From NCBI RefSeq assembly GCF_004337505.1, contig NZ_SJZI01000001.1, positions 87,977-151,976 on the forward strand: a DNA stretch of 64,000 bases, given 5' to 3'. Below the pieces are notes generated by a model. It saw only the letters and a list, made by a program, of their open reading frames with translations, did no database searches and was not told the DNA's origin. The stretch is from Flaviaestuariibacter flavus (lineage in GTDB: Bacteria; Bacteroidota; Bacteroidia; Chitinophagales; Chitinophagaceae). This document shows positions 16,770 through 24,874 of this stretch, piece after piece. The position numbers and the translations under genes are program-made. Numbering within the stretch: position 1 is the first letter of the stretch; each line of letters begins with the position of its first letter.

Positions 16770-17611
16770 GCTGTTTCACCTCCGTCAAACAACTGCAGCT
16801 GGGCAGGGGCGGGCGCTGTATGGTGCGCCGGGCCGAAGACGCCGTCGGCGGAAACCTCGAAGAGCGCGCTTTCTTCATAGCGGGATGCCACAGTCAGCTG
16901 CACGCCATTCATATGCGGCTCAAAAAGCGCTGATACCAATTCGGGGTGGTTGTTGTTTTGCGACAGGTGGCCCAGCACCAGGTGGCGCAGGTGGGCCGGG
17001 CGGTGCGCGCGGAAAACCTCGAGGGCCTCGCGGTTGGAGATATGACCCTGCCCGCCCCGGATGCGGCGCTTCAGGTGCCAGGGATAATTTCCCTTTTCCA
17101 GCATTTCTTCATCATAATTCGCTTCGAGGATCGCCGCATGGCACTGGCTGAAATGGCTGACCAGGTTGGGACAGGCACGACCCAGGTCGGTAAAAACGCC
17201 GACCGTAGCGGCACCGCAAGACACGGTAAAGCTGTAGGGGTCGGCGGCGTCGTGGATCTTTGAAAAGGGCCGTACCCGCAGGCTGCCGATCCGTACTTCT
17301 TCAAGCCCGCTGAAGTCGCGCAGCAGGTCTTCATAGAGGTACATCCCACTTCCGCGCAACGTAGCCGCGGTGATATAAAGCGGGATGCGGAATTTCTTGA
17401 GCAGGGTGGGAAGGCCGCGGATATGATCGGAGTGTTCGTGCGAAATGAAAATGGCGCGTACCGACTGCAAGGACAGCCCGAGGCGCTGCATCCGCCGCTC
17501 GATCTCGCGGCAGGAGATGCCGGCATCTACGAGGATGGCGTCCTGGTCGTTGCCAACATAATAGCAGTTGCCGTTGGAGCCGGAATTGATGGAGGCGAAG
17601 CGGAGCGACAT
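16766..17611 (-). CDS. MBL-fold metallo-hydrolase, YycJ/WalJ-like
   Basis: This protein has 281 residues from ATG 17611; a TTG nine bases upstream is the alternative. The metallo-beta-lactamase motif HEHSDHIRG (H58, H60, D62, H63) follows the N-terminal SINSGSNGNCYYVG strand typical of YycJ/RNase-J-related small hydrolases. Later ligands are in FTDLGRACPN and LGHLSQNNNH. Family members are suspected 5'-3' exonucleases or DNA-repair nucleases. The enzyme is cytoplasmic and binds two Zn or Mn ions. It stands between two leftward units and is probably transcribed alone. Confidence 0.88.
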   Translation of the reverse strand: MSLRFASINSGSNGNCYYVGNDQDAILVDAGISCREIERRMQRLGLSLQSVRAIFISHEHSDHIRGLPTLLKKFRIPLYITAATLRGSGMYLYEDLLRDFSGLEEVRIGSLRVRPFSKIHDAADPYSFTVSCGAATVGVFTDLGRACPNLVSHFSQCHAAILEANYDEEMLEKGNYPWHLKRRIRGGQGHISNREALEVFRAHRPAHLRHLVLGHLSQNNNHPELVSALFEPHMNGVQLTVASRYEESALFEVSADGVFGPAHHTAPAPAQLQLFDGGETA

Positions 17612-17671
17612 GGGCTGCAAAAATACGGCTCCGTGCCTGCGCCAACCTCTTAATAATTCGGTAAAGCGGGA

Positions 17672-18130
17672 CTAAAGCGCGCCCAGTTCGTGGAGCACGC
17701 GGGCATCGCCCAGGCCGAAGCGACTGCATACTTTTTCCAGCAGTGTGTCGCGCACCACAAGCAGCAGCTTAAAGTCGGTTCCCGCACCGTCGGCGATGAC
17801 CCGTTCCAGCGCGTTGGCAAAACCTTTCCCTTCCAGTTCAAGTTTGCCGATCTCGTCGACGATAAGCCAGCCTCCTTCTGGAAGTTCGAGGCGGCGCGCT
17901 GCTTTCGCAAAGGCTTCTTTCGAAAAACGAAAGGGACCTGCCGGCAGTAAATCGGTCTCTGTACCAGCAGTGGCAGACCACCGTTCACCGGTAGCAAGGT
18001 CTTCGAAATGCCGTTCTCCGTTGTAATCGGGCATCGCGATGCCGCGTACGTCGGCCCCTCCGCGGCTCCAGGCCAGCAAGTCGGTCGTTTTACCGCTGCG
18101 GATCGGGCGCGAAAAGATAAAAACGGTCAT
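17672..18130 (-). CDS. P-loop nucleoside-triphosphatase (THEP1-like), last gene of the urate operon
   Basis: This 152-residue protein has a P-loop at residues 7-16 (SRPIRSGKTT) in which the usual first Gly is Ser, and a Walker B strand WLIVDEIGKLELEG at 88-101, the signature of NTPase_1/THEP1 proteins. The C-terminus LLLVVRD... fits the family. The start overlaps the stop of the membrane-protein gene (ATGA), so the two are made together. The pairing suggests an ATPase that energises or regulates the membrane protein, or a kinase/NTPase for a nucleotide or cofactor precursor linked to xanthine dehydrogenase. This role is inference; no experimental function is known to me. Confidence 0.75.
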   Translation of the reverse strand: MTVFIFSRPIRSGKTTDLLAWSRGGADVRGIAMPDYNGERHFEDLATGERWSATAGTETDLLPAGPFRFSKEAFAKAARRLELPEGGWLIVDEIGKLELEGKGFANALERVIADGAGTDFKLLLVVRDTLLEKVCSRFGLGDARVLHELGAL

Positions 18131-19167
18131 GCGGAGGCGCGTTCGTTTTCGCCCGGATCATACACCAGCGTCCAGTGCACCAGCAGGCGCACGAAATAGG
18201 GAATGCGGGCGGGGCCGGTACGGTTGCGGCTTTGCTGCCAGGCGGCCAGCGAGAGGCGGCGCATCCCGGGTAGCAGGCGCAGCAGCTCCTGCACCTGGCC
18301 GCTGTGGGCGCTTTGGCGCTTACGCAGGTAACGGCGGATGGCGTGCAGGGCAAGCGGTGCGATGAGTCCATACCAAAGCAGCAGGGCGCAGCCCGTCCAG
18401 AGCAGGGTGCGCAGGAGGGCCAGGCTGCCGCTCTTCTGATCGGCCGCCCCGAAGTAAACCAGGATGCAAATGAGCACGAAAAGCACCGTCATCACCAGGT
18501 AGCCTTTGCGCCGCCGTGCAGCCGCCGTTTCCGACACGGGCCGTCGTGCCGGCACATAGTCGGGAAGGCGGCCCCCCGTTCCCGAAAGGTCGCGCAGGAG
18601 CCGGTTGGTCATCCAGCCGCAGGCGACGCCGCCCAACAGGTATAGGCCAACGTATACGACCACCAGCACCATACTTCCCGGGGGGAGGCCGATACGCAGC
18701 TCGCGGCCGATAAAAGCCACGAGCTCGTCGGCCGCAGCCCAGAAGGATTTGCCGAAGAACAGCGTCATGTTGAGCAGCTTTTGCAGGGCGGACTCCAGCA
18801 GCGCGATCACGGCCAGTGTATATATACTGCCGGCACGGATGCCTGCGGTTTTATAGAGTGCATAACCGGCCAGGCCCTGGAAGGCAACGGCAACATAGGC
18901 AGTGGGTGGAGCATGGGGACTCACCACCGCCTTGATGATCAGCACCAGCAGGAGGCTGTCGAGGATGCGGCGGTAGTGGCGCTCCGAACACCAGGCGATG
19001 AGCGTGATGCAGATTACAGAGAAGGAACCTACGATCAGGCCGGTAAACGGGAGCTTGAGCGCATGGAGCACGCCGCCAAGCCCGGACTCGCAAAAAGCCC
19101 AGAGCGCCGTAAGCCGTTGCAGGGCCAGCCAGCGCCGCGCGGGAGTCATCAGTTCGGTTGCGCTCAT
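18127..19167 (-). CDS. Polytopic membrane protein of the purine operon, ECF-transporter-like pattern
   Basis: This 346-residue protein has about seven to eight predicted helices in two groups. The first group (about 25-200) has a compact, Gly-rich run resembling ECF S-components (FTGLIVGSF near 40, VAFQGLAGYALYKT near 110). The second half has two helices (about 228-275) followed by a basic cytoplasmic tail (YLRKRQSAH, then RRLSLAAWQQSRNRTG), reminiscent of EcfT coupling segments. It overlaps xdhC upstream and the NTPase gene downstream by four bases each. It may transport a purine, ureide, metal or cofactor needed by the pathway, with the downstream NTPase as partner. The resemblance is by eye and weak; the membrane topology is firm. 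Confidence 0.6.
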   Translation of the reverse strand: MSATELMTPARRWLALQRLTALWAFCESGLGGVLHALKLPFTGLIVGSFSVICITLIAWCSERHYRRILDSLLLVLIIKAVVSPHAPPTAYVAVAFQGLAGYALYKTAGIRAGSIYTLAVIALLESALQKLLNMTLFFGKSFWAAADELVAFIGRELRIGLPPGSMVLVVVYVGLYLLGGVACGWMTNRLLRDLSGTGGRLPDYVPARRPVSETAAARRRKGYLVMTVLFVLICILVYFGAADQKSGSLALLRTLLWTGCALLLWYGLIAPLALHAIRRYLRKRQSAHSGQVQELLRLLPGMRRLSLAAWQQSRNRTGPARIPYFVRLLVHWTLVYDPGENERASA

Positions 19168-20150
19168 AGCTCCAAAGTTACGCCGCTCCGGCCGGTAGGC
19201 AGGTCGCGGTTCTTTTCACGGATGATCTCGGCAGCAATGCTTACCGCGATCTCCGGCGCCGTTTTACTGTAAATAGGAAGACCGATGGGCACATGGCAAT
19301 GCTGCCAGGCTTCGGGCGGGATGCCTTCCTGCTCCAGCTCGCGCATCAGTGTCACGATCTTCGACTCACTACCCATCATGCCGAGGTAGAAAAATTTGCG
19401 GTGCAGCAGGCGGCGGAAAACGATCTTGTCGTCGCGGTAGCCAAAGGTCATGATCACCACGTAGTCGGCCGGGGCGTCGCCGATGCTTTCATCGATCCGC
19501 TCGTAGTCCACCACGATCTTTTCATGGGCAAAGGCGTTGTCGACAAACGTGTTGAGGTCGGGCCGGTTTTCATACAGCTTGACGTAAAATCCGAGCATAG
19601 CCATCTGCTGGCTCAGTGCCAGCCCCACGTGTCCGCTGCCGATGATATGCACCACGGGCCGCTGGTCGATCGTTTCTGTGTAATCCCAGTCCTCCTCGCT
19701 GCGCAGCAGCAGTCCTTCCGTTGCTTCCCTGTCGGTGTCTTTCAGCGCCAGGCCCTGCGGCGTCAGGTGCACGCGGGCGCGGCGGCTTTCGGAAAAAGCA
19801 TGGAGCAGCTTGTCAACAAGCGGCACGTCGGCAGGCTGCAGGGGCAGGAAGGCCACCACCTGGCTCCCCGAGCAGATCATGCCCGACTGGTCGCGGCTGT
19901 GTTGCTTGTCGTGGTACTGTTCCTGTAGAAATACGGACGACTGCCCGGCGCGGATCAGGGAGCGGGCCTTTTCCACCAGCTTGTGCTCCATGATGCCGCC
20001 GCCGATCGTGCCGCTGGTGTTGCCGTCGGCGGCAACAGCCATTTTAAACCCCCTGCGACCCGGCGAGCTTCCTTCGCTTTGAAGTACCCAGAGCAACAGC
20101 ACGGGGACCGACTCGTTCAGTTTGTCGCGGATGAAAAGCCAGGTGTTCAT
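19164..20150 (-). CDS. xdhC: XdhC-family molybdoenzyme maturation factor
   Basis: This 328-residue protein has the XdhC/CoxI architecture: an N-terminal part with SEGSSPGRRGFKMAV and GTIGGGIMEHKLVEKA (about 24-65), GMICSGSQVVAFLPLQ near 90-105, and a C-terminal Rossmann half with VHIIGSGHVGLALSQQM (165-183) and FFYLGMMGSESKI. XdhC proteins bind the molybdenum cofactor, have it sulfurated and insert it into xanthine dehydrogenase. XdhA/XdhB are encoded in the same operon. Start and stop both overlap neighbours by four bases. Confidence 0.9.
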   Translation of the reverse strand: MNTWLFIRDKLNESVPVLLLWVLQSEGSSPGRRGFKMAVAADGNTSGTIGGGIMEHKLVEKARSLIRAGQSSVFLQEQYHDKQHSRDQSGMICSGSQVVAFLPLQPADVPLVDKLLHAFSESRRARVHLTPQGLALKDTDREATEGLLLRSEEDWDYTETIDQRPVVHIIGSGHVGLALSQQMAMLGFYVKLYENRPDLNTFVDNAFAHEKIVVDYERIDESIGDAPADYVVIMTFGYRDDKIVFRRLLHRKFFYLGMMGSESKIVTLMRELEQEGIPPEAWQHCHVPIGLPIYSKTAPEIAVSIAAEIIREKNRDLPTGRSGVTLEL

Positions 20151-21481
20151 TTGCGCGCGCGGTTTTCCAGGATCTTTTTGAAGGAGCGTCCGCGGATCTC
20201 GTCGAGGGTGAGGCCGGTGCGCAGCACTTCTTCTTCGGTAATGGCGCCGCTGTTGAGTGCTTTAAGGAAGAAGTTGAGCAATCCCTGGCCGGTGGCCGCG
20301 TCGTCGAATACATCCCCGATGAGCGTGGCACGCGCGGCTTTTTCCACAAAGGTTTTAAGACGGTCTACGGCATCATCGTAGCTCTCCAGGAAGAAAGCAA
20401 AAACAGCAGCGTAGCGCATCGGCAACTGTGCCGGGTTCAGGTCCCAGCCCTGGTAGTAGCCGTTCCAGAGCGAGTGGCGGATATGGTCATAGCCTTTTTT
20501 CCAGGCGCGGTGCACCACGGCCCGGTTCTCTTCTTTTTGTGTGTCGGTAAGGTCGCCGCGGTGCGGACCGATGGGCATCGTATTGGTGGCGCCATCGGAA
20601 AGCCAGATGCCGGTATGGGCGAGCGCCACCTTGGTCATGTGGTGGGCAAAGTCGCACACGGGGTGATCCATTTCCTGGTAGCGCGCGGTGATGCCGGCGG
20701 AGGCGGTATAGTCGTACGTGCCGAAGTGCATGGCGATGCAGCGGCCCTTGCTGGCCTGGATAAAGCGGTACAGCGGGTTGGTGCCGTGCAGGTCCATGAT
20801 CGACTGGGTGGTCTCCACCATCATCTCCATCCTGAGGCTGCCGACAGCCAGGCCATTCTGCTGCTCAAGGATGTCGAAAAAGGCCGCCAGCGTGGCGGGT
20901 TGCTCGGGAATGGTCACCTTGGGCAGCATCACCACGAAGTTGTCGGGCAGGCGGCCGCCGCTTTCTTTGGCCAGCGTGCTGATGAAGATGTCGAGGGTGC
21001 GGAGCCCGCGCTCTTTCATCTCTTCGGTAAAAGGCTTGATGCGGATGCCGATGAAGGGCGGGAGGGTGCCGGCTTCCATGCCTTTGGCCACTTCGCGCGC
21101 TGCGTTCGCAGCGGTTTCGTCTTCTTCTTCATTGGCCCGGTTGCCGTAGCCGTCTTCGAAATCGATGCGAAAGTCTTCCACGGCCTGCGTTTGCAGCTTG
21201 CGGAGCACTTTCTGGTACACGTCGGAGGCCAGTCGTCCATTGCCCAGGCCGAATACATTGCCGAAGGTCTGAACGTCAGGCGCATAGGTCTGAAACGTTT
21301 CTACGGCACGCTCGCCGAGCGCGCGGGCAAGGTCGGAGCGGAACAGGTTGGCGCCGCCGTAAACGGTGTGTACCGGCTGGCGCTCGCTGCGGTCGCCGGG
21401 ATATACTTTCTGAAAAGCGAGGTTGGCGCCGCGGAGGGCACCGAATAATTGCTCTTTCTGTTCGTTAGGGATGGAGGTCAT
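20147..21481 (-). CDS. DUF6986 aldolase/CitE-like protein in the urate operon
   Basis: This protein has 444 residues from ATG 21481 (MTSIPNEQKEQLFGALRGAN). It looks like a TIM-barrel enzyme of the HpcH/HpaI-CitE-malate synthase superfamily: DFRIDFEDGYGNRANEEEDE carries the acidic metal-binding cluster, and GIRIKPF, MLPKVTIPEQ, MEMMVETTQSI and MHFGTYDYTA follow the beta-strand ends of that fold. Proteins of this type are labelled DUF6986 or 'phosphoenolpyruvate kinase/aldolase'. It sits 31 bp after uraD-uraH and overlaps xdhC. A natural guess is that it handles a C2/C3 product of ureidoglycolate breakdown (glyoxylate), but the reaction is not established. Confidence 0.7.
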   Translation of the reverse strand: MTSIPNEQKEQLFGALRGANLAFQKVYPGDRSERQPVHTVYGGANLFRSDLARALGERAVETFQTYAPDVQTFGNVFGLGNGRLASDVYQKVLRKLQTQAVEDFRIDFEDGYGNRANEEEDETAANAAREVAKGMEAGTLPPFIGIRIKPFTEEMKERGLRTLDIFISTLAKESGGRLPDNFVVMLPKVTIPEQPATLAAFFDILEQQNGLAVGSLRMEMMVETTQSIMDLHGTNPLYRFIQASKGRCIAMHFGTYDYTASAGITARYQEMDHPVCDFAHHMTKVALAHTGIWLSDGATNTMPIGPHRGDLTDTQKEENRAVVHRAWKKGYDHIRHSLWNGYYQGWDLNPAQLPMRYAAVFAFFLESYDDAVDRLKTFVEKAARATLIGDVFDDAATGQGLLNFFLKALNSGAITEEEVLRTGLTLDEIRGRSFKKILENRARK

Positions 21482-21512
21482 ATTGCTGAAGAATTCGTTT
21501 TGAAAATGGATT

Positions 21513-22382
21513 TTAGCTGCCGCGGTAAGTAGAATAACCAAATGGGTTAACCAGCAGCGGCACGTGGTAATGTGTGTCGTCGAAGACGGTGAACTGTATT
21601 TCTACGGCCGGGTAGAAGCCGTTGGTAGCGCTTGCACGGTAGTAAGCGCCGGTGTCGAATGCCATCCGGTAATTGCCTGCCGGAAGGACGCGACCGGGCG
21701 GCAGCAGGTCGGGTATGCGGCCGTCGGCATTGGTAACTCCCTGCGCGATGGTTTGCCATCGGCCTTCCTGCACCGGTGCCTGCAGGCGGATGCAGATATC
21801 TTTCCCGGGTTTGCCAATGGAAGTGTCGAGTACATGGGTGGTGAGCTGGCTGACTTTCAAAAAGGACCAATCGGCGCCATCAAGCAATTTGCGGAGCCGG
21901 ATAACGGTGATCTTATGCTGCTCGCCCATAGCCACGCGCTGCTCTTCGTCGGGACGGTTTTCGAGCCGGTCCTGCAGCAGTCGCAGCATTTCTGCCGCGC
22001 TCTTGCCGGTGGCGCATACGATAAAGATGAATCCAAACTTCTGTTCATATGCGGCATTGCCGGCCGCCAGGTCGGCGATCGTTTTTTCGTCGGCGCTGTT
22101 CACACCCGATTGCTCGGCGCCCGCAAGGTGGGCGGTGGATGCAAACTTCTTACGAAGGCCTTCCACGTCGCCGATCTTCGGATGGTGGGTAAAGGCTTCG
22201 CGCCAGTCGGCCTCACTGCAGGTGTTGTACCAGGCAGTAGTGGCGCGTTCAATCAAATCTGCCTCGGTAGCAAAAGGAAATCCTTTCATGGTTTCCGCCA
22301 CCCAGCGCCCGGCGCCACAGCAACTGCCTAGTGCCGCGGCAGCCTCGTCTTTCGTTTGTCTATTAAATTCCGCTAATGTCAT
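21513..22382 (-). CDS. Fused OHCU decarboxylase (UraD) + 5-hydroxyisourate hydrolase (UraH)
   Basis: This bifunctional protein has 289 residues. Residues 1-168 are UraD, with the catalytic His in THHPKIGD (H67), the family pattern around GVNSADEKTIADLAAGNAAYEQKFGF and a conserved E/R-rich C-terminal helix. Residues 173-289 are the transthyretin-like hydrolase UraH, with LTTHVLDTSIGKPG, the RIPDLLP loop and the C-terminal YRGS tetrapeptide diagnostic of HIUase rather than transthyretin. The pair converts 5-hydroxyisourate via OHCU to S-(+)-allantoin, directly downstream of urate oxidation by PuuD. The same domain order occurs in plant TTL proteins. It is separated from puuD by 63 bp. Confidence 0.95.
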   Translation of the reverse strand: MTLAEFNRQTKDEAAAALGSCCGAGRWVAETMKGFPFATEADLIERATTAWYNTCSEADWREAFTHHPKIGDVEGLRKKFASTAHLAGAEQSGVNSADEKTIADLAAGNAAYEQKFGFIFIVCATGKSAAEMLRLLQDRLENRPDEEQRVAMGEQHKITVIRLRKLLDGADWSFLKVSQLTTHVLDTSIGKPGKDICIRLQAPVQEGRWQTIAQGVTNADGRIPDLLPPGRVLPAGNYRMAFDTGAYYRASATNGFYPAVEIQFTVFDDTHYHVPLLVNPFGYSTYRGS

Positions 22383-22445
22383 TTTCGATCAGATTTTCGG
22401 TAGCGCCCTGGTTTTACCCCATCAGCACATTTCCCCGTTAGCTCA

Positions 22446-23846
22446 TTATTCTCCCCCGCCCTGCTCCACCCAGCACCGGATCACTGCCCGCTCTTCCTCG
22501 GTCATGCCGGTCTTGTTTCCCTGCGGCATGTTTTTCGTCACCACTACGCGCTGGTAGATTTTGTCTTTGAGCCTGATGATATCCTGGGGCGTTTCATATT
22601 TCACCCCGTTGGGGGGAGCGGTGAAAACATCGTCGGTAGGCTGTGCGGAATGGCATTGCACGCAGCGCTGCTGCACGATGGCATGTACCTGCGCCATGGT
22701 GGCGGTTCCCTTGCATTCGCCCGGGTTTTTGGGCGGAGCCGTCATGAAGGCGGCGCCGAGCAGGATGAGTGCCGATACGGGCAGCACCCATACATTCAGT
22801 TGTCCCTTTTCGCGGAGGTTGAGCCAGTGTTTTACACCGGCAGTGCCTCCGGTGAGGATCATCAGCACGAGCCAGGGCTGCGCATGCCCGAAAGAACTCG
22901 GGAAATGATTGGAGATCATTACGAACAGCACCGGCAGTGTGAAGTAGTTGTTGTGCAGGGAGCGCAGGCCGGCAAATTTTCCCTTGGCCGGGTCGGGCGC
23001 CAGGCCGCGCTTTGCCGCCTGAACCATCGCTTTCTGCGCCGGGATGATGATAAAGAAAACGTTTCCCGCCATCAGGGTGCCCAGCATGGCACCGAAGTGA
23101 ATAAAGGCGGCACGTCCGCTGAATACATGGGCGTAGAACCAGGCAAAGCCGGTAGCCACCAGCAGGCCCAGGAGCCCGAAAAGCGGCCCCTTTTTTACCA
23201 GCGGCGTTTTGCAGAGCAGGTGGTAGATGCCCCATGCCACAACGAAGGATCCGATGCCGATCGAAACAGCCGCCAGGGGCGACAGGTCCATCACGTTCTT
23301 ATCAATCAGGAAGGCCCGCGCATTGAAATAATAGACCACGAAGAGCAGGCTGAAACCCGAAAGCCAGGTGAAGTAAGCTTCGTATTTGAACCAATGCAGG
23401 TCCCTGGGAATTTCTTTCGGCGCGATCTTGTATTTCTCCAGGTAATAGAAGCCGCCGCCGTGCACGGCCCAGAGGTTGCCCGCCAGCTCGTCGCGCAGCC
23501 CCCTGGTACGGTTCAGCGCATTCTCCAGGAAAACGAAGTAGAAAGAGGCGCCGATCCACGCGATGCCGAAGGTGATGTGCATGAGCCGCACCACTAGGTT
23601 AAGCCATTCCATCAGGTGACCTTCCCAGGGCGTGTCGCGCACCAGCCACCAGGTGAAATAAACGGCTGACAGTCCCACGATTACCATGGCGGTGTAGAGC
23701 ATTCCCTGGTAGAGGCCAAGCTGGGTATGCCCGTCTTCATCGTCGGCCTCGTGGCGCGCCTGGGCCAGGGCAGGAAGCTTGTAGGAAAGGTTCACCAGCA
23801 TGAAGAAGATGACCCCGAGGATCATGTAAACGGCAAAGTGCAGCAT
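22446..23846 (-). CDS. puuD: Urate oxidase, PuuD type, with C-terminal cytochrome c
   Basis: This 466-residue membrane protein has about eight helices in residues 1-385 (VVRLMHITFGIAWIGASFYFVFLEN and VHGGGFYYLEKYKIAP are characteristic). A C-terminal cytochrome c domain has haem motif CVQCH (C395, C398, H399) and a likely axial Met near 440 in TKNMPQGN. PuuD hydroxylates urate to 5-hydroxyisourate and passes electrons through its haem to the respiratory chain, so no hydrogen peroxide is made. The start overlaps the allantoicase stop by one base. It replaces the soluble cofactor-free uricase, which is absent here. Confidence 0.93.
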   Translation of the reverse strand: MLHFAVYMILGVIFFMLVNLSYKLPALAQARHEADDEDGHTQLGLYQGMLYTAMVIVGLSAVYFTWWLVRDTPWEGHLMEWLNLVVRLMHITFGIAWIGASFYFVFLENALNRTRGLRDELAGNLWAVHGGGFYYLEKYKIAPKEIPRDLHWFKYEAYFTWLSGFSLLFVVYYFNARAFLIDKNVMDLSPLAAVSIGIGSFVVAWGIYHLLCKTPLVKKGPLFGLLGLLVATGFAWFYAHVFSGRAAFIHFGAMLGTLMAGNVFFIIIPAQKAMVQAAKRGLAPDPAKGKFAGLRSLHNNYFTLPVLFVMISNHFPSSFGHAQPWLVLMILTGGTAGVKHWLNLREKGQLNVWVLPVSALILLGAAFMTAPPKNPGECKGTATMAQVHAIVQQRCVQCHSAQPTDDVFTAPPNGVKYETPQDIIRLKDKIYQRVVVTKNMPQGNKTGMTEEERAVIRCWVEQGGGE

Positions 23847-24874
23847 CAGTCTTTTGTTGGTGTTCCGAAGAGGCGGAGGCGGCTGATGCCGCCGTCGGGG
23901 AAGATATTCAGGCGGACGTGCGTCGCCGGGCCCACGGCCGCGATCTCGTTCATGAAGTCATGGATATTGTCGGCGCCCAGCTTTTGCTCGGGCATCAACG
24001 GTTGCCACGCGGCGTCGGACCGTAATGCGTCTTCGTCGGAAGCGGCATTGATCGCATCCAGGGAGCAGCGGTCGGGGTAATTGCCTTTGAAATGTGCGGT
24101 ATCCACCACCACGCGGCTGATGATGCCGGGGTGGGCGAGGCGCAGCACCACCCAGTCGCGGTTATTGGGCGTCCGGTTGCGTTTCGTTTCCCAGCCGTCG
24201 CCCATATTGATGCCGCGGCCGGGCATCAGCAGGTTGCCCATGGCAGAAAAGAACATGTCGTTGCAGGCGATGGCCTGACCGCCGTTGATGGCCGCGGCAA
24301 GGTCTACCTGCGTGCCCCCGGGGACGGCGTTCCAGTCTTTTTCAACATGACCGTAGACTTTCAGGCGCGCTACGCCGCCATCGGGATAGATATGCAGGCG
24401 CAGGTGGCTCCAGGCCTCCGTAGAACTACAGGCGTAAAAGTTCTGGCTGCCGGGGTCGAGCGGCGATTTGGAAAGGATCTCGGTCCAGGCAACCGTTTCC
24501 CAGTCGGTTACGGCATCGGGGTTGTCGATGCGGGCCGCTTCGATTGATGCATGCGGTGGATGGTTGCCGAGAAAGAAGTTGGTATCGATGTCGAAGCCGG
24601 CGATGCGGCCCGGAGCCGCCAGCTGCACTACGCACCAGTCGTGGCCGGGCGTGCGCTTGCGGCGCGACTCCCAGCCATCCATCCACTTTCCGCGGTCGGT
24701 ATACTTGTCGGTAATGAAAATGCCGCGTCCGGGCATGATGAGGTTCTCCTTTTCCGCGAAAAAATCGTCGGTGGCGTAGAGCACCTTCCCGCCGAGGCGG
24801 GCGGCCGCCAGGTCGGTGAGCTGCGCGAAGGCCGGTGCTTCTTTAATGATCTCGGTTACTTTCTGAAAAGCCAT
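23846..24874 (-). CDS. alc: Allantoicase
   Basis: This 342-residue enzyme converts allantoate to ureidoglycolate and urea. It has two internally repeated jelly-roll domains. The repeats are visible as FFAEKENLIMPGRGIF...DGWESRRKRTPGHDWCVVQL in the first half and MFFSAMGNLLMPGRGINMGDGWETKRNRTPNNRDWVVLRL in the second, each followed by an FKGNYPD/FLGNHPP and an I-x-P-D-G-G-x-x-R-L motif. Both repeats are intact and the length is normal. Its start lies within the 3' end of allB (19-bp overlap). Confidence 0.95.
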   Translation of the reverse strand: MAFQKVTEIIKEAPAFAQLTDLAAARLGGKVLYATDDFFAEKENLIMPGRGIFITDKYTDRGKWMDGWESRRKRTPGHDWCVVQLAAPGRIAGFDIDTNFFLGNHPPHASIEAARIDNPDAVTDWETVAWTEILSKSPLDPGSQNFYACSSTEAWSHLRLHIYPDGGVARLKVYGHVEKDWNAVPGGTQVDLAAAINGGQAIACNDMFFSAMGNLLMPGRGINMGDGWETKRNRTPNNRDWVVLRLAHPGIISRVVVDTAHFKGNYPDRCSLDAINAASDEDALRSDAAWQPLMPEQKLGADNIHDFMNEIAAVGPATHVRLNIFPDGGISRLRLFGTPTKD

